Assembly: GCF_027213965.1 (NCBI RefSeq) | Contig: NZ_JAPWGX010000003.1 | Location: 1 to 64,000 of the forward strand | Length of the DNA: 64,000 nucleotides | Origin: Maritalea porphyrae | GTDB taxonomy: Bacteria; Pseudomonadota; Alphaproteobacteria; Rhizobiales; Devosiaceae | Direction of reading: 5' to 3' | In this document: positions 16,581 to 25,223 of the stretch, one piece after another | Layout: the number at the start of each line of letters is the position of its first letter | How positions within the stretch are numbered: the first letter of the stretch is position 1 | Notes under the pieces: model-generated | What the model saw: only the letters and a program-made list of their open reading frames with translations | Told to the model about the DNA's origin: nothing | Databases searched by the model: none | Translations under genes and position numbers: made by a program

Positions 16581-18533
16581 CTATTCCTCCCACACCAAGA
16601 AGTCAGCCGGAGGGATGTTCTTCTGACCTAAAAGAATATCTGCGCTTGACGGCACCTCAACTTCTCTTGTGTCGTCACCAAAGTTGAAGACGAATGTGAG
16701 TGTGCCGCGCTTCACAAACCGCAGGTCGCCAATGTCTCCCAGTGAAGCGACTTCAGCCCAAGTCAAACAATCTTGCATGAAGTGCATTAGAAAGTTGCCG
16801 TACAGTTGGGTGGCAACATAACGACATTTGTCGTTGCCAATAATCGCTGGACTGCCGTGCCGATATTTGCTTGTGAAATGTGCCAACGCGGTTTCATGTG
16901 TGTTAAGAGACTCGCGCCAGCCGTCTGCACGGTAAGTTTTTCCGTCAAACTCAATTGGGTCATCTGCGTATTCGGGTAGAGATTCAACTCGGGTAACCTC
17001 CACGTCTATCAGCTGTTGAAAGTGACCGGGGGGCAGTTGGTCAGGTATATGCATCTCATCGGTCTTGCTGCCGCATCTTGGGCCCAAGACAACCTTGGTT
17101 TTTGATTGCTTGAGCTTTTCGACAAAATCGAGATTGTCGATCATCATATCTGGAACAAAAACGGCTTGATAGTTTGTGAAGTCGACGTGGGCCCCAACAA
17201 CGTCTGCGTCCACGCCAAGCTTGCAAAGGGTGGAGTACCACTCGAAGGCGTGGCTGGCAGGGTCGTAGCCTTTCCCTTGAGGAAGAGCACGTGCGCCCCA
17301 TCGCGATTTGTAGTCATAGATTATGGCAACTGGTGCTTGTTGTTTTTTGGTTGCAGGCAGCGCTTTGCGCTCCTGTGCAATTTTTTCGACTTCAAAGAAA
17401 GCCTGGTCAGGCTTGCCATTGGGCAAAAGCAAGGCTGCGTGGTATTGCTCTTGAGCAAACTTAGCTTGTCGCCAGCGGAAATAGCACACAACATCCACTC
17501 CATGTGCATAGGCAAGCCACGTCCATAAACGCACCATTCCATCTTCGGGAGATTGATTGTGTCGGGCCCAATTCACTGGCCCGGGTTGCTGTTCCATAAT
17601 CCAGACATTGCCGCGACCCACCGTACGATATAGCTCGTTGTTGAACGCGGGTTGGTCTGGTAAGCCCGTGCGCAACATTTTGCGTTTTTGGTCGTCGGAA
17701 ATAGTGGCGTTTATCAAGGCCCCCATGGGGTAGCTATCCCACGACGCAAAATCTAGATCTTCGCCAACTTTATAGTGATCAAAGTCAGGGTTATGGCCCA
17801 TGAAATTATGCGTTATGGGACGATTGGGAGATAGCGCTCGAACAATATCGACCTGCGCCTTGTTGAACGCGCACACCTGGTCGGATGAAAACTCTATATA
17901 GTCAACTTCATGGGAGGGGGTTGTCATGCAAAGCATGTTGCGCTGCGTGTCGATTTCCTCAAATGAGTTATACCTCATGCTCCAAAACGTGGTGCCCCAA
18001 GCCTCGTTGAGCTTGTCGATGGTTCCATACTTTTTTTGCAACCAGTTTCGAAATGCATGAGTGGCATCGTCAGAGAAACTGTAAATTGTATTGTGGTCAC
18101 CGTATTCATTGTCAATTTGCCAGGCTTTGACATATGGATTTTTGCCATAGCGTTCGGCAAAGAGCTTGGTTATGCGCTTGGCTTCGCGCAAAAAGTCTAC
18201 ACTTGAAAAACAATAGTGCCGTCTTGCGCCAAATTTGCGTGGGTTGCCGTCTTTGTCGACGGGAAGAATGGCAGGAAACTTGTCAACCAACCACTTTGGC
18301 GGAGCGGCTGTGGGCGTGCACATAACCACGTCAAGTCCGGCAGTTCCGAGTATTTCGATAACTTCGTCGAGCCATTGCCAGTCAAAGTGGTCATCCTTTG
18401 GCTCTACTAATGCCCATGAAAACTCTGCGATGCGGACGTAGCGAATGCCTAAGTCGACCATCCGTTGAGCGTCGTCTTTCCAGACTTCTTTTGACCATTG
18501 TTCTGGATAGTAACAAACACCAAGTTCAACCAC
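16581..18533 (-). CDS. Beta-galactosidase, GH42
   Basis: 650 residues from GTG 18533, with GGAG at good spacing. It hydrolyses terminal beta-D-galactosides with retention. Acid/base E143 lies in QIDNEYGDH and nucleophile E314 in WIMEQQPGPVNW, matching the GH42 pair near 141 and 312. The opening LGVCYYPEQWSKEVWKDDAQRM is diagnostic. The second part (about 390-600) is the trimerisation/Rossmann-like domain, and a small beta domain ends the protein. There is no signal peptide, so it is cytoplasmic and acts on imported oligosaccharides. It is the first gene of the minus-strand operon with the sugar importer. Confidence 0.95.
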   Translation of the reverse strand: MVELGVCYYPEQWSKEVWKDDAQRMVDLGIRYVRIAEFSWALVEPKDDHFDWQWLDEVIEILGTAGLDVVMCTPTAAPPKWLVDKFPAILPVDKDGNPRKFGARRHYCFSSVDFLREAKRITKLFAERYGKNPYVKAWQIDNEYGDHNTIYSFSDDATHAFRNWLQKKYGTIDKLNEAWGTTFWSMRYNSFEEIDTQRNMLCMTTPSHEVDYIEFSSDQVCAFNKAQVDIVRALSPNRPITHNFMGHNPDFDHYKVGEDLDFASWDSYPMGALINATISDDQKRKMLRTGLPDQPAFNNELYRTVGRGNVWIMEQQPGPVNWARHNQSPEDGMVRLWTWLAYAHGVDVVCYFRWRQAKFAQEQYHAALLLPNGKPDQAFFEVEKIAQERKALPATKKQQAPVAIIYDYKSRWGARALPQGKGYDPASHAFEWYSTLCKLGVDADVVGAHVDFTNYQAVFVPDMMIDNLDFVEKLKQSKTKVVLGPRCGSKTDEMHIPDQLPPGHFQQLIDVEVTRVESLPEYADDPIEFDGKTYRADGWRESLNTHETALAHFTSKYRHGSPAIIGNDKCRYVATQLYGNFLMHFMQDCLTWAEVASLGDIGDLRFVKRGTLTFVFNFGDDTREVEVPSSADILLGQKNIPPADFLVWEE

Positions 18534-18558
18534 GCACGCAACTCCATCTCATTTACAT

Positions 18559-18632
18559 CTCACTTGGCCTGAAGCCAAGATTTAGGTTTCATCAGCTCAC
18601 TTGGCCTGAAGCCAAGATTTAGGTTTCATCAG
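18559..18632. repeat. Two tandem 37-bp repeats, each with a CTTGGC-N5-GCCAAG palindrome
   Basis: Copies at 18559-18595 and 18596-18632 are identical. Each holds CTTGGC-CTGAA-GCCAAG (18563-18579 and 18600-18616), a hyphenated palindrome of LacI-repressor style. They lie 26 to 100 bases before the GH42 start codon, in its promoter. Two phased copies suggest cooperative binding of a regulator not encoded in this window. Confidence 0.75.
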
Positions 18633-18829
18633 CTTTGCAAATTCTATTTGAGATCACAATCAAAATTTTATATTTGATTTTATTTTGCTGACGTTAATCC
18701 CGCATGATTTCATGTTGGATTTGCATGACCTGCGCCCGCAGTTCCATCGGTCTCCTTGTTAAGAGGCGGGAAGGCTGTAAAGATTAAGTTGTGTCTATAA
18801 AATTACATTTATAATTATAAAAAAAATTA

Positions 18830-18858
18830 TTGACGTAATTTTTAATTGTGTTTTAAAT
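18830..18858 (+). promoter_or_regulatory. Sigma70-like promoter of the peptide ABC operon
   Basis: TTGACG (18830-18835), 17 bases, TTAAAT (18853-18858). The surrounding sequence is AT-rich, and the promoter is about 90 bases before the binding-protein start. Confidence 0.5.
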
Positions 18859-18947
18859 CGGCGCGGCTGACTGAGCGCTTGGCGCGGGACAGCTTCGAAC
18901 AGGCGCGGGTTATCTGCTTGCCTTTCGCAAAAATCGGAGGAGCTATA

Positions 18948-20543
18948 ATGAATCTAAATATGTTGAAATGCCTAGCATTCGCGGCAATTGTCGGTTTCGC
19001 TGGCACCGCACAAGCTGCGGACTCCGGGGGCGAATTTAATTTCGTCGCACCGTATGATGGCAGCATCTTGTCGCTTGATCCACACAAGACCAGCAAGCAG
19101 CAAGACTTGTTGGTTACAAACAATATTTTCAGATCGCTCTATATGTGGAGTGCTGAACATCGAAAGCCGATGCTAGAGCTCGCAAACCTAGAAAGTGTGT
19201 CTGATGATGGTCTGACCTACACGTATAAGTTGCATGCTGACATGATGTTCCATAACGGCCGTGCCATGAAAGCGAGTGACATTGTCTACTCGTACGAGCG
19301 TATGCTGTCGATGAAACCTGTAAGTCCAAATGCTGGGCATATTCAGATCATTCAGGGCGCAAAAGCTTTTGAAAGTGGCGGGGCCGATCATGTCGAGGGC
19401 CTGTCCGTTTTGGATGATTTGCGTTTCTCGATTACGCTGAATGACCGTGTCGATCCTGCATATTATTTCTATCGTCCTGGAACTGCTATCGTGCCTCAAG
19501 AGGCCGTTGAAGCAGCGGGCGATGAGTTTGGCCTTTCGCCAGTGGGCAGCGGACCATTCAAGTTCGAAGAATGGGTTAAGGGTAGCGAAGTCAAACTAAG
19601 CAAGTTTGATAATTATTTCGAAGCCCAAAAACCCTATTTGGATAAATTGAACTTCAAAATCCTCCAGGAGGGCTCAACACGAGATATTGCTTTCCGCGCG
19701 AATGAGTTGGATGCAATTCTTGTCGAAGCTTCTCAATATCCACAATACAAAGCTGATCCGAGTTACTCAGAGCACTTGGTTGAAGTCGCCGAAATGTTCA
19801 CGCGCTTGATTTCTTGGAATGCGGATTATGCGCCTCTATCAGACAAGAAGGTGCGCCAAGCAATCAGCTATGCAATTGATGAAGACACGATCAACAAGAA
19901 ATTCCTCAAAGGAAAAGCCTACAATCCAGTGGGGTGGTTGCCGTCTACGTCAGAAGCATTTGATGCCAATGGAAAAGGCTTTGGCTATGACGTCGAAAAA
20001 GCAAAAGCACTGATGGCAGAGGCTGGCTATGCTGATGGGTTTGAATTGGAGATCTTGGGCACTGCAAACAAGTCTTATGGCGTTGGTGTTGCTGAAGTTG
20101 TCGGCCAATATTTGAGCAAAATTGGCATCACAGTTACCACGCAGCAACTTGAAGGCGGCATCCTTTATGACAAGCTTGTGGCAGGTGATTTTCAGGGCAT
20201 AATCTGGTCGTTTGGTTCAGGTGTTGAGCCTCTTAAGGCTCTTAAACGCTGGCATTCTACCACCGCAAATGACTCGGGTAACTATGTGAAGTACAACAAC
20301 CCCGAATATGATGCGCTGCTGGACAAAGCTCAGAACACAAATGATGAGCAAAAGCGTGTGGAGTATCTGCAGGCCGCCGACCGAATTTTTGCTGATGATG
20401 CAGCGGTTTGGCTATTCAATTACAACAAAGCGGTTTTGGCTGTGCAGCCTTGGGTGCATGGAATTGAGCCGGTTGCGATTGAGATTATGTATCAAGATTT
20501 CGCTGACGTTTGGGTTGATGCCAACTCGCCTCGCGCGAAATAA
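18948..20543 (+). CDS. Peptide/nickel-type ABC transporter substrate-binding protein (family 5, DppA-like)
   Basis: 531 residues from ATG 18948, with GGAGGA just upstream; the frame extends further up to 18846 but without a ribosome site. The signal peptide ends at TAQA|ADSGG (about 23). The mature protein shows the family 5 landmarks: SLDPHKTSKQQDLLVTNNIF, then ASDIVYSYERML (about 105-116), VGSGPFKFEEWVKGSEV and VRQAISYAIDEDTINKKFLKG. It delivers ligand to DppBC-type permeases. The family takes peptides, opines, oligosaccharides and nickel complexes, so ligand identity must come from the operon. The downstream B12, ProC-like and GGCT-like genes argue for an amino-acid-derived compound. Confidence 0.9.
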   Translation: MNLNMLKCLAFAAIVGFAGTAQAADSGGEFNFVAPYDGSILSLDPHKTSKQQDLLVTNNIFRSLYMWSAEHRKPMLELANLESVSDDGLTYTYKLHADMMFHNGRAMKASDIVYSYERMLSMKPVSPNAGHIQIIQGAKAFESGGADHVEGLSVLDDLRFSITLNDRVDPAYYFYRPGTAIVPQEAVEAAGDEFGLSPVGSGPFKFEEWVKGSEVKLSKFDNYFEAQKPYLDKLNFKILQEGSTRDIAFRANELDAILVEASQYPQYKADPSYSEHLVEVAEMFTRLISWNADYAPLSDKKVRQAISYAIDEDTINKKFLKGKAYNPVGWLPSTSEAFDANGKGFGYDVEKAKALMAEAGYADGFELEILGTANKSYGVGVAEVVGQYLSKIGITVTTQQLEGGILYDKLVAGDFQGIIWSFGSGVEPLKALKRWHSTTANDSGNYVKYNNPEYDALLDKAQNTNDEQKRVEYLQAADRIFADDAAVWLFNYNKAVLAVQPWVHGIEPVAIEIMYQDFADVWVDANSPRAK

Positions 20544-20550
20544 TGTTCTG

Positions 20551-20577
20551 AAGCTGGCGGCTTTGTGTCGCCAGCTT
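20551..20577 (+). terminator. Intercistronic hairpin after the family 5 binding-protein gene
   Basis: AAGCTGGCG (20551-20559) pairs perfectly with CGCCAGCTT (20569-20577) across a 9-base loop. No T run follows, so it more likely protects the upstream mRNA or lowers downstream expression than ends transcription fully. Confidence 0.6.
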
Positions 20578-20608
20578 ACCTAACCCTCACATTCAGAGAA
20601 ATTGCGTC

Positions 20609-21538
20609 ATGTTCGCTTTCATCGTGCGACGATTGCTCCAGTTTATCCCTACCATCTTAGGGATATCGCTGATCATGTTTTTGTTGCTCAACCTCATTCC
20701 TGGAAACGCTGCGCTGAGCTCGGCAGGTCGTCTTGAATTGGCTCCAGAAGTGGTGGAGCAAATTAAAGCGGAACTGGGGTTGGATAAGCCGATTGTTCAG
20801 CGTTATGTGCAGTACATTACGCGGCTGGCGCAAGGAGACATGGGGCAGTCCTACCTGCGGCGGTATGATGTGTCCGAAGTTGTGTTTTCCAGATTAGGTG
20901 CAACCCTTAAACTGGCATTCGCCGCAATTTCGATCGCTCTACTGATTGGAGTGCCCTTAGGTTTCTTTGCAGCGCTAAAGCAAGGCACTTGGATGGATAT
21001 GCTGCTGACAGTGGTCGCTGTTGGAGGGGTGTCGATCCCCCAGTTTTGGCTGGGTATCCTTTTGATGTACTTTTTTGGGTTTATGCTGCACTTGCTGCCC
21101 ACGTCCGGCTATGGCAATGGTTCACTAGCCAATCTTGTGCTGCCAGCGCTCACTTTGGGGCTGGGGTATACGGCGATGCTTGCCCGCATCACCCGAGCGG
21201 CAGTGATAGAGGTCCTGACCTCGGACTATGTGCGCACCGCCCGCGCCAAAGGGCTGAGCGAGCTTGCAATTAATGTAAGGCATGTTTTTCGCAACGCTTT
21301 TGTGCTGATTTTGACGACGGCTGGTTTGTTGTTTGGTTCACTCATCGGTCAAACGGTGGTGGTGGAACGCCTGTTCTCTTGGCCCGGCATTGGTTCACTT
21401 GTTGTGGAAGCTATTTTTCAGCGCGACATACCTGTCGCTCAAGGTTGCTTGTTGGTGATTATCTTTGTCTTCCTCACAGTGAATCTGTTGGTGGACATTC
21501 TTTACCGCGCCATAAACCCACAGATCGATTTTGAATGA
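20609..21538 (+). CDS. Peptide-type ABC transporter permease (DppB-like)
   Basis: 309 residues. The N-terminal segment FIVRRLLQFIPTILGISLIMFLLL and the periplasmic loop QIKAELGLDKPIVQRYVQYI are hallmarks of DppB/OppB. The EAA region reads YVRTARAKGLSELAINVRHVFRNA (about 209-232), and the WPGIGSLVVEAIFQRD segment follows. It has six membrane segments. Its stop overlaps the next start by 4 bases, so it is coupled to the DppC-like gene. Confidence 0.92.
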   Translation: MFAFIVRRLLQFIPTILGISLIMFLLLNLIPGNAALSSAGRLELAPEVVEQIKAELGLDKPIVQRYVQYITRLAQGDMGQSYLRRYDVSEVVFSRLGATLKLAFAAISIALLIGVPLGFFAALKQGTWMDMLLTVVAVGGVSIPQFWLGILLMYFFGFMLHLLPTSGYGNGSLANLVLPALTLGLGYTAMLARITRAAVIEVLTSDYVRTARAKGLSELAINVRHVFRNAFVLILTTAGLLFGSLIGQTVVVERLFSWPGIGSLVVEAIFQRDIPVAQGCLLVIIFVFLTVNLLVDILYRAINPQIDFE

Positions 21539-22386
21539 TGCTAAAGTCAATTTTCGCCCATAAAAATCTTATGTTCGGCGGCACCATTGTAGTGCTTGTT
21601 GTGCTCATGGCTATCGCAGCGCCGCTTCTCGCGCCGTTTGATCCCGTATTTGACGCCGATCTGATGAACTCTGAGATGCCACCAGGCGGCGAGTTTTTAT
21701 TTGGCACCGACACGAATGGTCGAGACGTATTGTCTCGTGTCATTCATGGCGCACGGATTTCACTCAGCGTTGGCCTTGTCACGCAAATTCTCAACACCAT
21801 AATCGGCGTAAGTCTTGGATTAGTTGCAGGTTATATGGGGCGGTTTTGGGATGACCTGATCATGGGGCTGACCAACATTATGTTGTCGATCCCCGTAATT
21901 GTTTTCGCTCTCGCCATCATGGCCGCGTTGGGGCCGGGTTTGATCAACCTATTTATCGCATTGGGGTTGACCAACTGGGCATATACTTGCCGCATTACCA
22001 GGGCGCAGGTGCTTTCAGACAAAAAGAAAGACTATGTCAAAGCCGCTAAATCCCTGGGCTATAGCCGTGCCAGCATAATGTTTACGCAGATCATGCCGAA
22101 TATTTTGGGGCCAGTTCTTGTAATTGCGACGTTGGGCTCTGCTGAAGCCATTTTGCTCGAAGCAGCGCTTTCCTTTCTAGGACTTGGCGCTCAACCGCCA
22201 ACACCGAGCTGGGGAGGTATGCTTTCATCAGCACGGGACCTGCTGTTCGTTGCGCCTTGGTTGTCGATTTTCCCCGGCATTGCGATTTTTGTCACAGTGC
22301 TTGGATTTAACATGCTTGGAGATGGCCTGCGTGATTTGCTTGACCCAAAAAGCGTTGGTGCGACCAAATTGGGTGGGGTTAGATGA
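21535..22386 (+). CDS. Peptide-type ABC transporter permease (DppC-like)
   Basis: 283 residues. It contains the FGTDTNGRDVLSRVIHGARISLSVG segment (about 57-81) and the EAA loop KDYVKAAKSLGYSRASIMFTQIMPN (about 163-187). It also contains LSFLGLGAQPPTPSWGGML, all standard for DppC/OppC. It forms the translocation pore with the DppB-like protein. Start and stop both overlap the neighbouring genes by 4 bases. Confidence 0.92.
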   Translation: MMLKSIFAHKNLMFGGTIVVLVVLMAIAAPLLAPFDPVFDADLMNSEMPPGGEFLFGTDTNGRDVLSRVIHGARISLSVGLVTQILNTIIGVSLGLVAGYMGRFWDDLIMGLTNIMLSIPVIVFALAIMAALGPGLINLFIALGLTNWAYTCRITRAQVLSDKKKDYVKAAKSLGYSRASIMFTQIMPNILGPVLVIATLGSAEAILLEAALSFLGLGAQPPTPSWGGMLSSARDLLFVAPWLSIFPGIAIFVTVLGFNMLGDGLRDLLDPKSVGATKLGGVR

Positions 22387-23423
22387 TGAAATCTAATATC
22401 CCCAATTCGACCGATTTAACCTGTGCGATCAAGGTTGTCGACTTGCACGTAGATTTTGCAACGGCAGGTGGCGTCCTTCCGGCGGTGCGGGGTGTTTCGT
22501 TTGAACTTGAGCAAGGAGAGACCCTTGCCATTGTTGGTGAATCTGGTTCGGGCAAAAGTGTGACTGCACTTTCAATTATGCAATTGATCGCAAAACGAAC
22601 CGGTCGCATCTCATCAGGTGAGATTGTTTTTGATGGGCAAGATTTGTTGCAGCTTGATGAGCATAAGTTGCGGGAAATGCGGGGAAATGCGATCTCCATG
22701 ATTTTTCAAGAACCCATGAGTTCGCTGAACCCGCTTATGAAGGTTGGCCATCAAGTTGGCGAGGTCTTTAGGCGACACCTCAAAGTCGATCGAGCAGAGG
22801 CGAAGCGCCTTTCGATTGAAATGCTGCGAAAAGTTGGGCTCTCAGCGCCGGAACGGCGCTATAATGAATTCCCGCATCAAATCTCTGGCGGCATGCGGCA
22901 ACGTGTAATGATTGCCATTGCTTTGGCGTGTCGGCCCCAATTGCTCATCGCAGACGAGCCTACGACAGCGTTGGACGTTACCATTCAAGGTCAGATCCTT
23001 GATCTCATTCAAGACCTAAAAAGCGAAAACGAGATGTCGGTGATCATAATCACTCATGATCTGGGCGTTGTGGCTGAGATTGTTGATTATGTGGTGGTCA
23101 TGTACGCGGGGCAAGTTGTTGAAACTGGTTATGCGCGCGAAATATTTGAGCAACCGCGACATCCCTACACAAAGGCACTCATTAACGCTGTGCCAAAACT
23201 GGGGTTACGCACAAGGACCAAGCAGCGCACTCGTTTGGAAGAAATAGTTGGCACAGTGCCAAATCTGCTGGCTTTGCCGGCGGGCTGTGCATTTTGCGAA
23301 CGTTGTGATTATGCGCAAGAAATCTGCTCAACGTCAGCGCCCTCGATGGAAGTTGTTGGGGCACGACGCTCGGTTCGTTGTCACTTTGATTTGACTAAAA
23401 AGGATCGTCACCATGAGCGCTGA
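22383..23423 (+). CDS. Peptide-type ABC transporter ATPase (DppD-like)
   Basis: 346 residues from ATG 22383 (a second ATG follows at 22386). Walker A is GESGSGKS, the Q loop [12 protein letters not shown], the signature [12 protein letters not shown], Walker [13 protein letters not shown] and the switch His in IITHDLGV. The C-terminal oligopeptide/dipeptide domain has four Cys ([14 protein letters not shown], about 300-313), the pattern that binds an iron-sulfur cluster or metal in some DppD/OppD proteins. It pairs with the DppF-like subunit encoded next, whose gene it overlaps by 11 bases. Confidence 0.92.
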   Translation: MMKSNIPNSTDLTCAIKVVDLHVDFATAGGVLPAVRGVSFELEQGETLAIVGESGSGKSVTALSIMQLIAKRTGRISSGEIVFDGQDLLQLDEHKLREMRGNAISMIFQEPMSSLNPLMKVGHQVGEVFRRHLKVDRAEAKRLSIEMLRKVGLSAPERRYNEFPHQISGGMRQRVMIAIALACRPQLLIADEPTTALDVTIQGQILDLIQDLKSENEMSVIIITHDLGVVAEIVDYVVVMYAGQVVETGYAREIFEQPRHPYTKALINAVPKLGLRTRTKQRTRLEEIVGTVPNLLALPAGCAFCERCDYAQEICSTSAPSMEVVGARRSVRCHFDLTKKDRHHER

Positions 23424-24432
23424 AAACAGAGAGGCGCCTTTGTTAGAAGTGTCGGATTTGAAGGTGCATTTTGGTGAGGCAAGCGCTCCCGTTAAAGCGG
23501 TGGATGGCGTGAGCTTTTCCATTGGGCGTGGTGAAACGCTGGGGCTAGTTGGCGAAAGTGGATGTGGCAAAACCACCACTGGTATGGCCATTGTCAATTT
23601 GGTTAAGTCTACCGGTGGTTCAATCTTGTTTGAAGGGCGCGAAATCACCAGTATTGATCATTTGTCACGCGCAGAGCAACTGCAGCTGCGCTCACAGATC
23701 CAAATTGTATTTCAGGACCCATTTTCGTCGCTCAACCCACGCATGAGCCTGTTCCAAACACTTGATCAACCGCTCAAGATTCATGGCATGGCGCCACAAG
23801 ATCGACGTGAGCGAATTGATATGCTTTTAGACAGGGTAGGGCTTAACCCCGCACACGCTAGCCGATATGCGCACGAGTTTTCAGGTGGACAAAGGCAACG
23901 CATCGGAATCGCTCGCGCGCTGGCGTTGAACCCCAAGCTCATCATTTGCGATGAGGCTGTTTCAGCATTGGATGTATCGATCCAAGCGCAAATCATAAAC
24001 CTCCTGATCGATTTACAGGAAGAATTTGGCCTATCGTATTTGTTCATTTCCCACGACTTGGCAGTTGTCGAACACCTGGCGGATCGGGTCGCTGTTATGT
24101 ATTTGGGCAAGATTATTGAGGCGGCGAGATATGATGAAGTCTTCAGTGCGCCCAAGCACCCATATACGCGAGCGCTATTGTCGTCGATCCCGGTTCCTGA
24201 TCCTAAGGGACGGGGAGAAGAACGCCAGACAATCAAAGGTGAGATGCCAAGTCCGTTTGCGCCTCCGTCTGGTTGCCACTTTCATCCCCGATGTCCTGTC
24301 GTCATGGCGAAGTGCAAGGTTGAAAGGCCTTCGCTCGAGTTCGTTGATGAAGAGCATCAAGTCTCTTGCCACTTGTCGACAAAACAAGCTGACACTTCAC
24401 TTGGTACACCCAAAAAAGGCGAGTTGGCATGA
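23413..24432 (+). CDS. Peptide-type ABC transporter ATPase (DppF-like)
   Basis: 339 residues. Walker A GESGCGKTT, Q loop FQDPFSSLNPRM, signature FSGGQRQRIGIA, Walker B LIICDEAVSALD and switch His in FISHDLAV are all intact. The C-terminal segment GCHFHPRCPVVMAKC holds the usual Cys and His residues. It forms the ATPase heterodimer with the DppD-like protein. Its stop overlaps the start of the ProC-like gene, which ties the importer to the enzymes downstream. Confidence 0.92.
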   Translation: MSAENREAPLLEVSDLKVHFGEASAPVKAVDGVSFSIGRGETLGLVGESGCGKTTTGMAIVNLVKSTGGSILFEGREITSIDHLSRAEQLQLRSQIQIVFQDPFSSLNPRMSLFQTLDQPLKIHGMAPQDRRERIDMLLDRVGLNPAHASRYAHEFSGGQRQRIGIARALALNPKLIICDEAVSALDVSIQAQIINLLIDLQEEFGLSYLFISHDLAVVEHLADRVAVMYLGKIIEAARYDEVFSAPKHPYTRALLSSIPVPDPKGRGEERQTIKGEMPSPFAPPSGCHFHPRCPVVMAKCKVERPSLEFVDEEHQVSCHLSTKQADTSLGTPKKGELA

Positions 24433-25223
24433 CGCGCGTTTCAATTGGTTTTGTCGGCTGCGGTCATCTTGCACAATATATGATTGAGGGGCTGCTGACC
24501 GCAAAAGCCCCTTATGAAATCCACCTTTTCAATCGCACTCATGAAAAGGCCATTGCCTTCGCAAAAAAGCGTTCGGGCTTGTGCGTGCACGATGAAGTGC
24601 AATCGCTCGTCGATGCCTCTTCAATCATTGTGGTTGCAACGCGGCCCGCAGACGTTAGCGCAGCAATTGCTGCTTGTGATTTCAGCCAAGGGCAGATCGT
24701 TTTGAGTGTGGCTGCCGGGGTAGGGCTTGCCGATCTGCAAAAATGGAGTGCGCCTGCTATTGCGGTGCGCAGCTTGCCGTTAGCCTGTGTGAAGCACAAT
24801 TTAAGTCCCACAGCGCTATTTCCAGCAAACGAAAAGGCCGAACGTTTGTTGTTCTTTTTAGGCCAAGTCCATGTTTTGCCAAGCGAAGATCAGTTTGGTG
24901 CCATTTCAGCCCTTACAGGTGCCTTTTTTGCATGGCTCATTCCTTTGCTTGACCACGCGAGCAAGTGGGGTGTTGCTGCGGGGCTTGAGCCTGAGCAAGC
25001 GCGCGCGTTTGCGGTGGAGACTATGTTTGGCGCAGCTCACATGGCCGCGCAGGAGCCCGACAAGTCTTTGGAAGATATTTGGACCTCGTTGGCGACGCCT
25101 GGCGGTATCTCCGAACAAGGACAAAATATTATCGAAAAGCGCGGCGGCCTCTCAGCGTACGGACACGCACTTGATGCCGTTCGAGAGCGAATGGAAAAGG
25201 CCGGGCAAGGTGAGAAATCATGA
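24429..25223 (+). CDS. Divergent pyrroline-5-carboxylate reductase (ProC)-like oxidoreductase
   Basis: 264 residues, overlapping the ATPase gene by 4 bases. The N-terminal Rossmann fold binds NAD(P): GFVGCGHL (7-14), then HLFNRT and VVATRPADV, then LSVAAGVGLADL. The C-terminal helical domain keeps the family segment ATPGGISEQG (222-231, SPGGTT-EAG in ProC). However, the usual SGSGPAY active-site stretch is TGAFFAW (163-169). It may therefore reduce or oxidise an imine or amino acid other than P5C. Its place between a peptide-type importer and a B12 enzyme suggests a catabolic step. The family is clear; the reaction is not known. Confidence 0.75.
   Translation: MTRVSIGFVGCGHLAQYMIEGLLTAKAPYEIHLFNRTHEKAIAFAKKRSGLCVHDEVQSLVDASSIIVVATRPADVSAAIAACDFSQGQIVLSVAAGVGLADLQKWSAPAIAVRSLPLACVKHNLSPTALFPANEKAERLLFFLGQVHVLPSEDQFGAISALTGAFFAWLIPLLDHASKWGVAAGLEPEQARAFAVETMFGAAHMAAQEPDKSLEDIWTSLATPGGISEQGQNIIEKRGGLSAYGHALDAVRERMEKAGQGEKS

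Larger units (their letters stand above)
18534..18947. other. Divergent control region between GH42 operon and peptide ABC operon
   Basis: 414 bases without a credible gene. It holds the two tandem 37-bp operator repeats near the GH42 start, an AT-rich stretch (18650-18690 and 18795-18850), and a sigma70-like promoter facing right (18830-18858). Confidence 0.6.

Noticed and set aside
18559-18632. CRISPR array start
   Set aside because: Only two directly adjacent copies with no spacer between them; the palindromic core fits an operator.
18846-18947. N-terminal extension of the family 5 binding protein
   Set aside because: The extension overlaps the promoter and precedes the GGAGGA site; the signal peptide starts at 18948.
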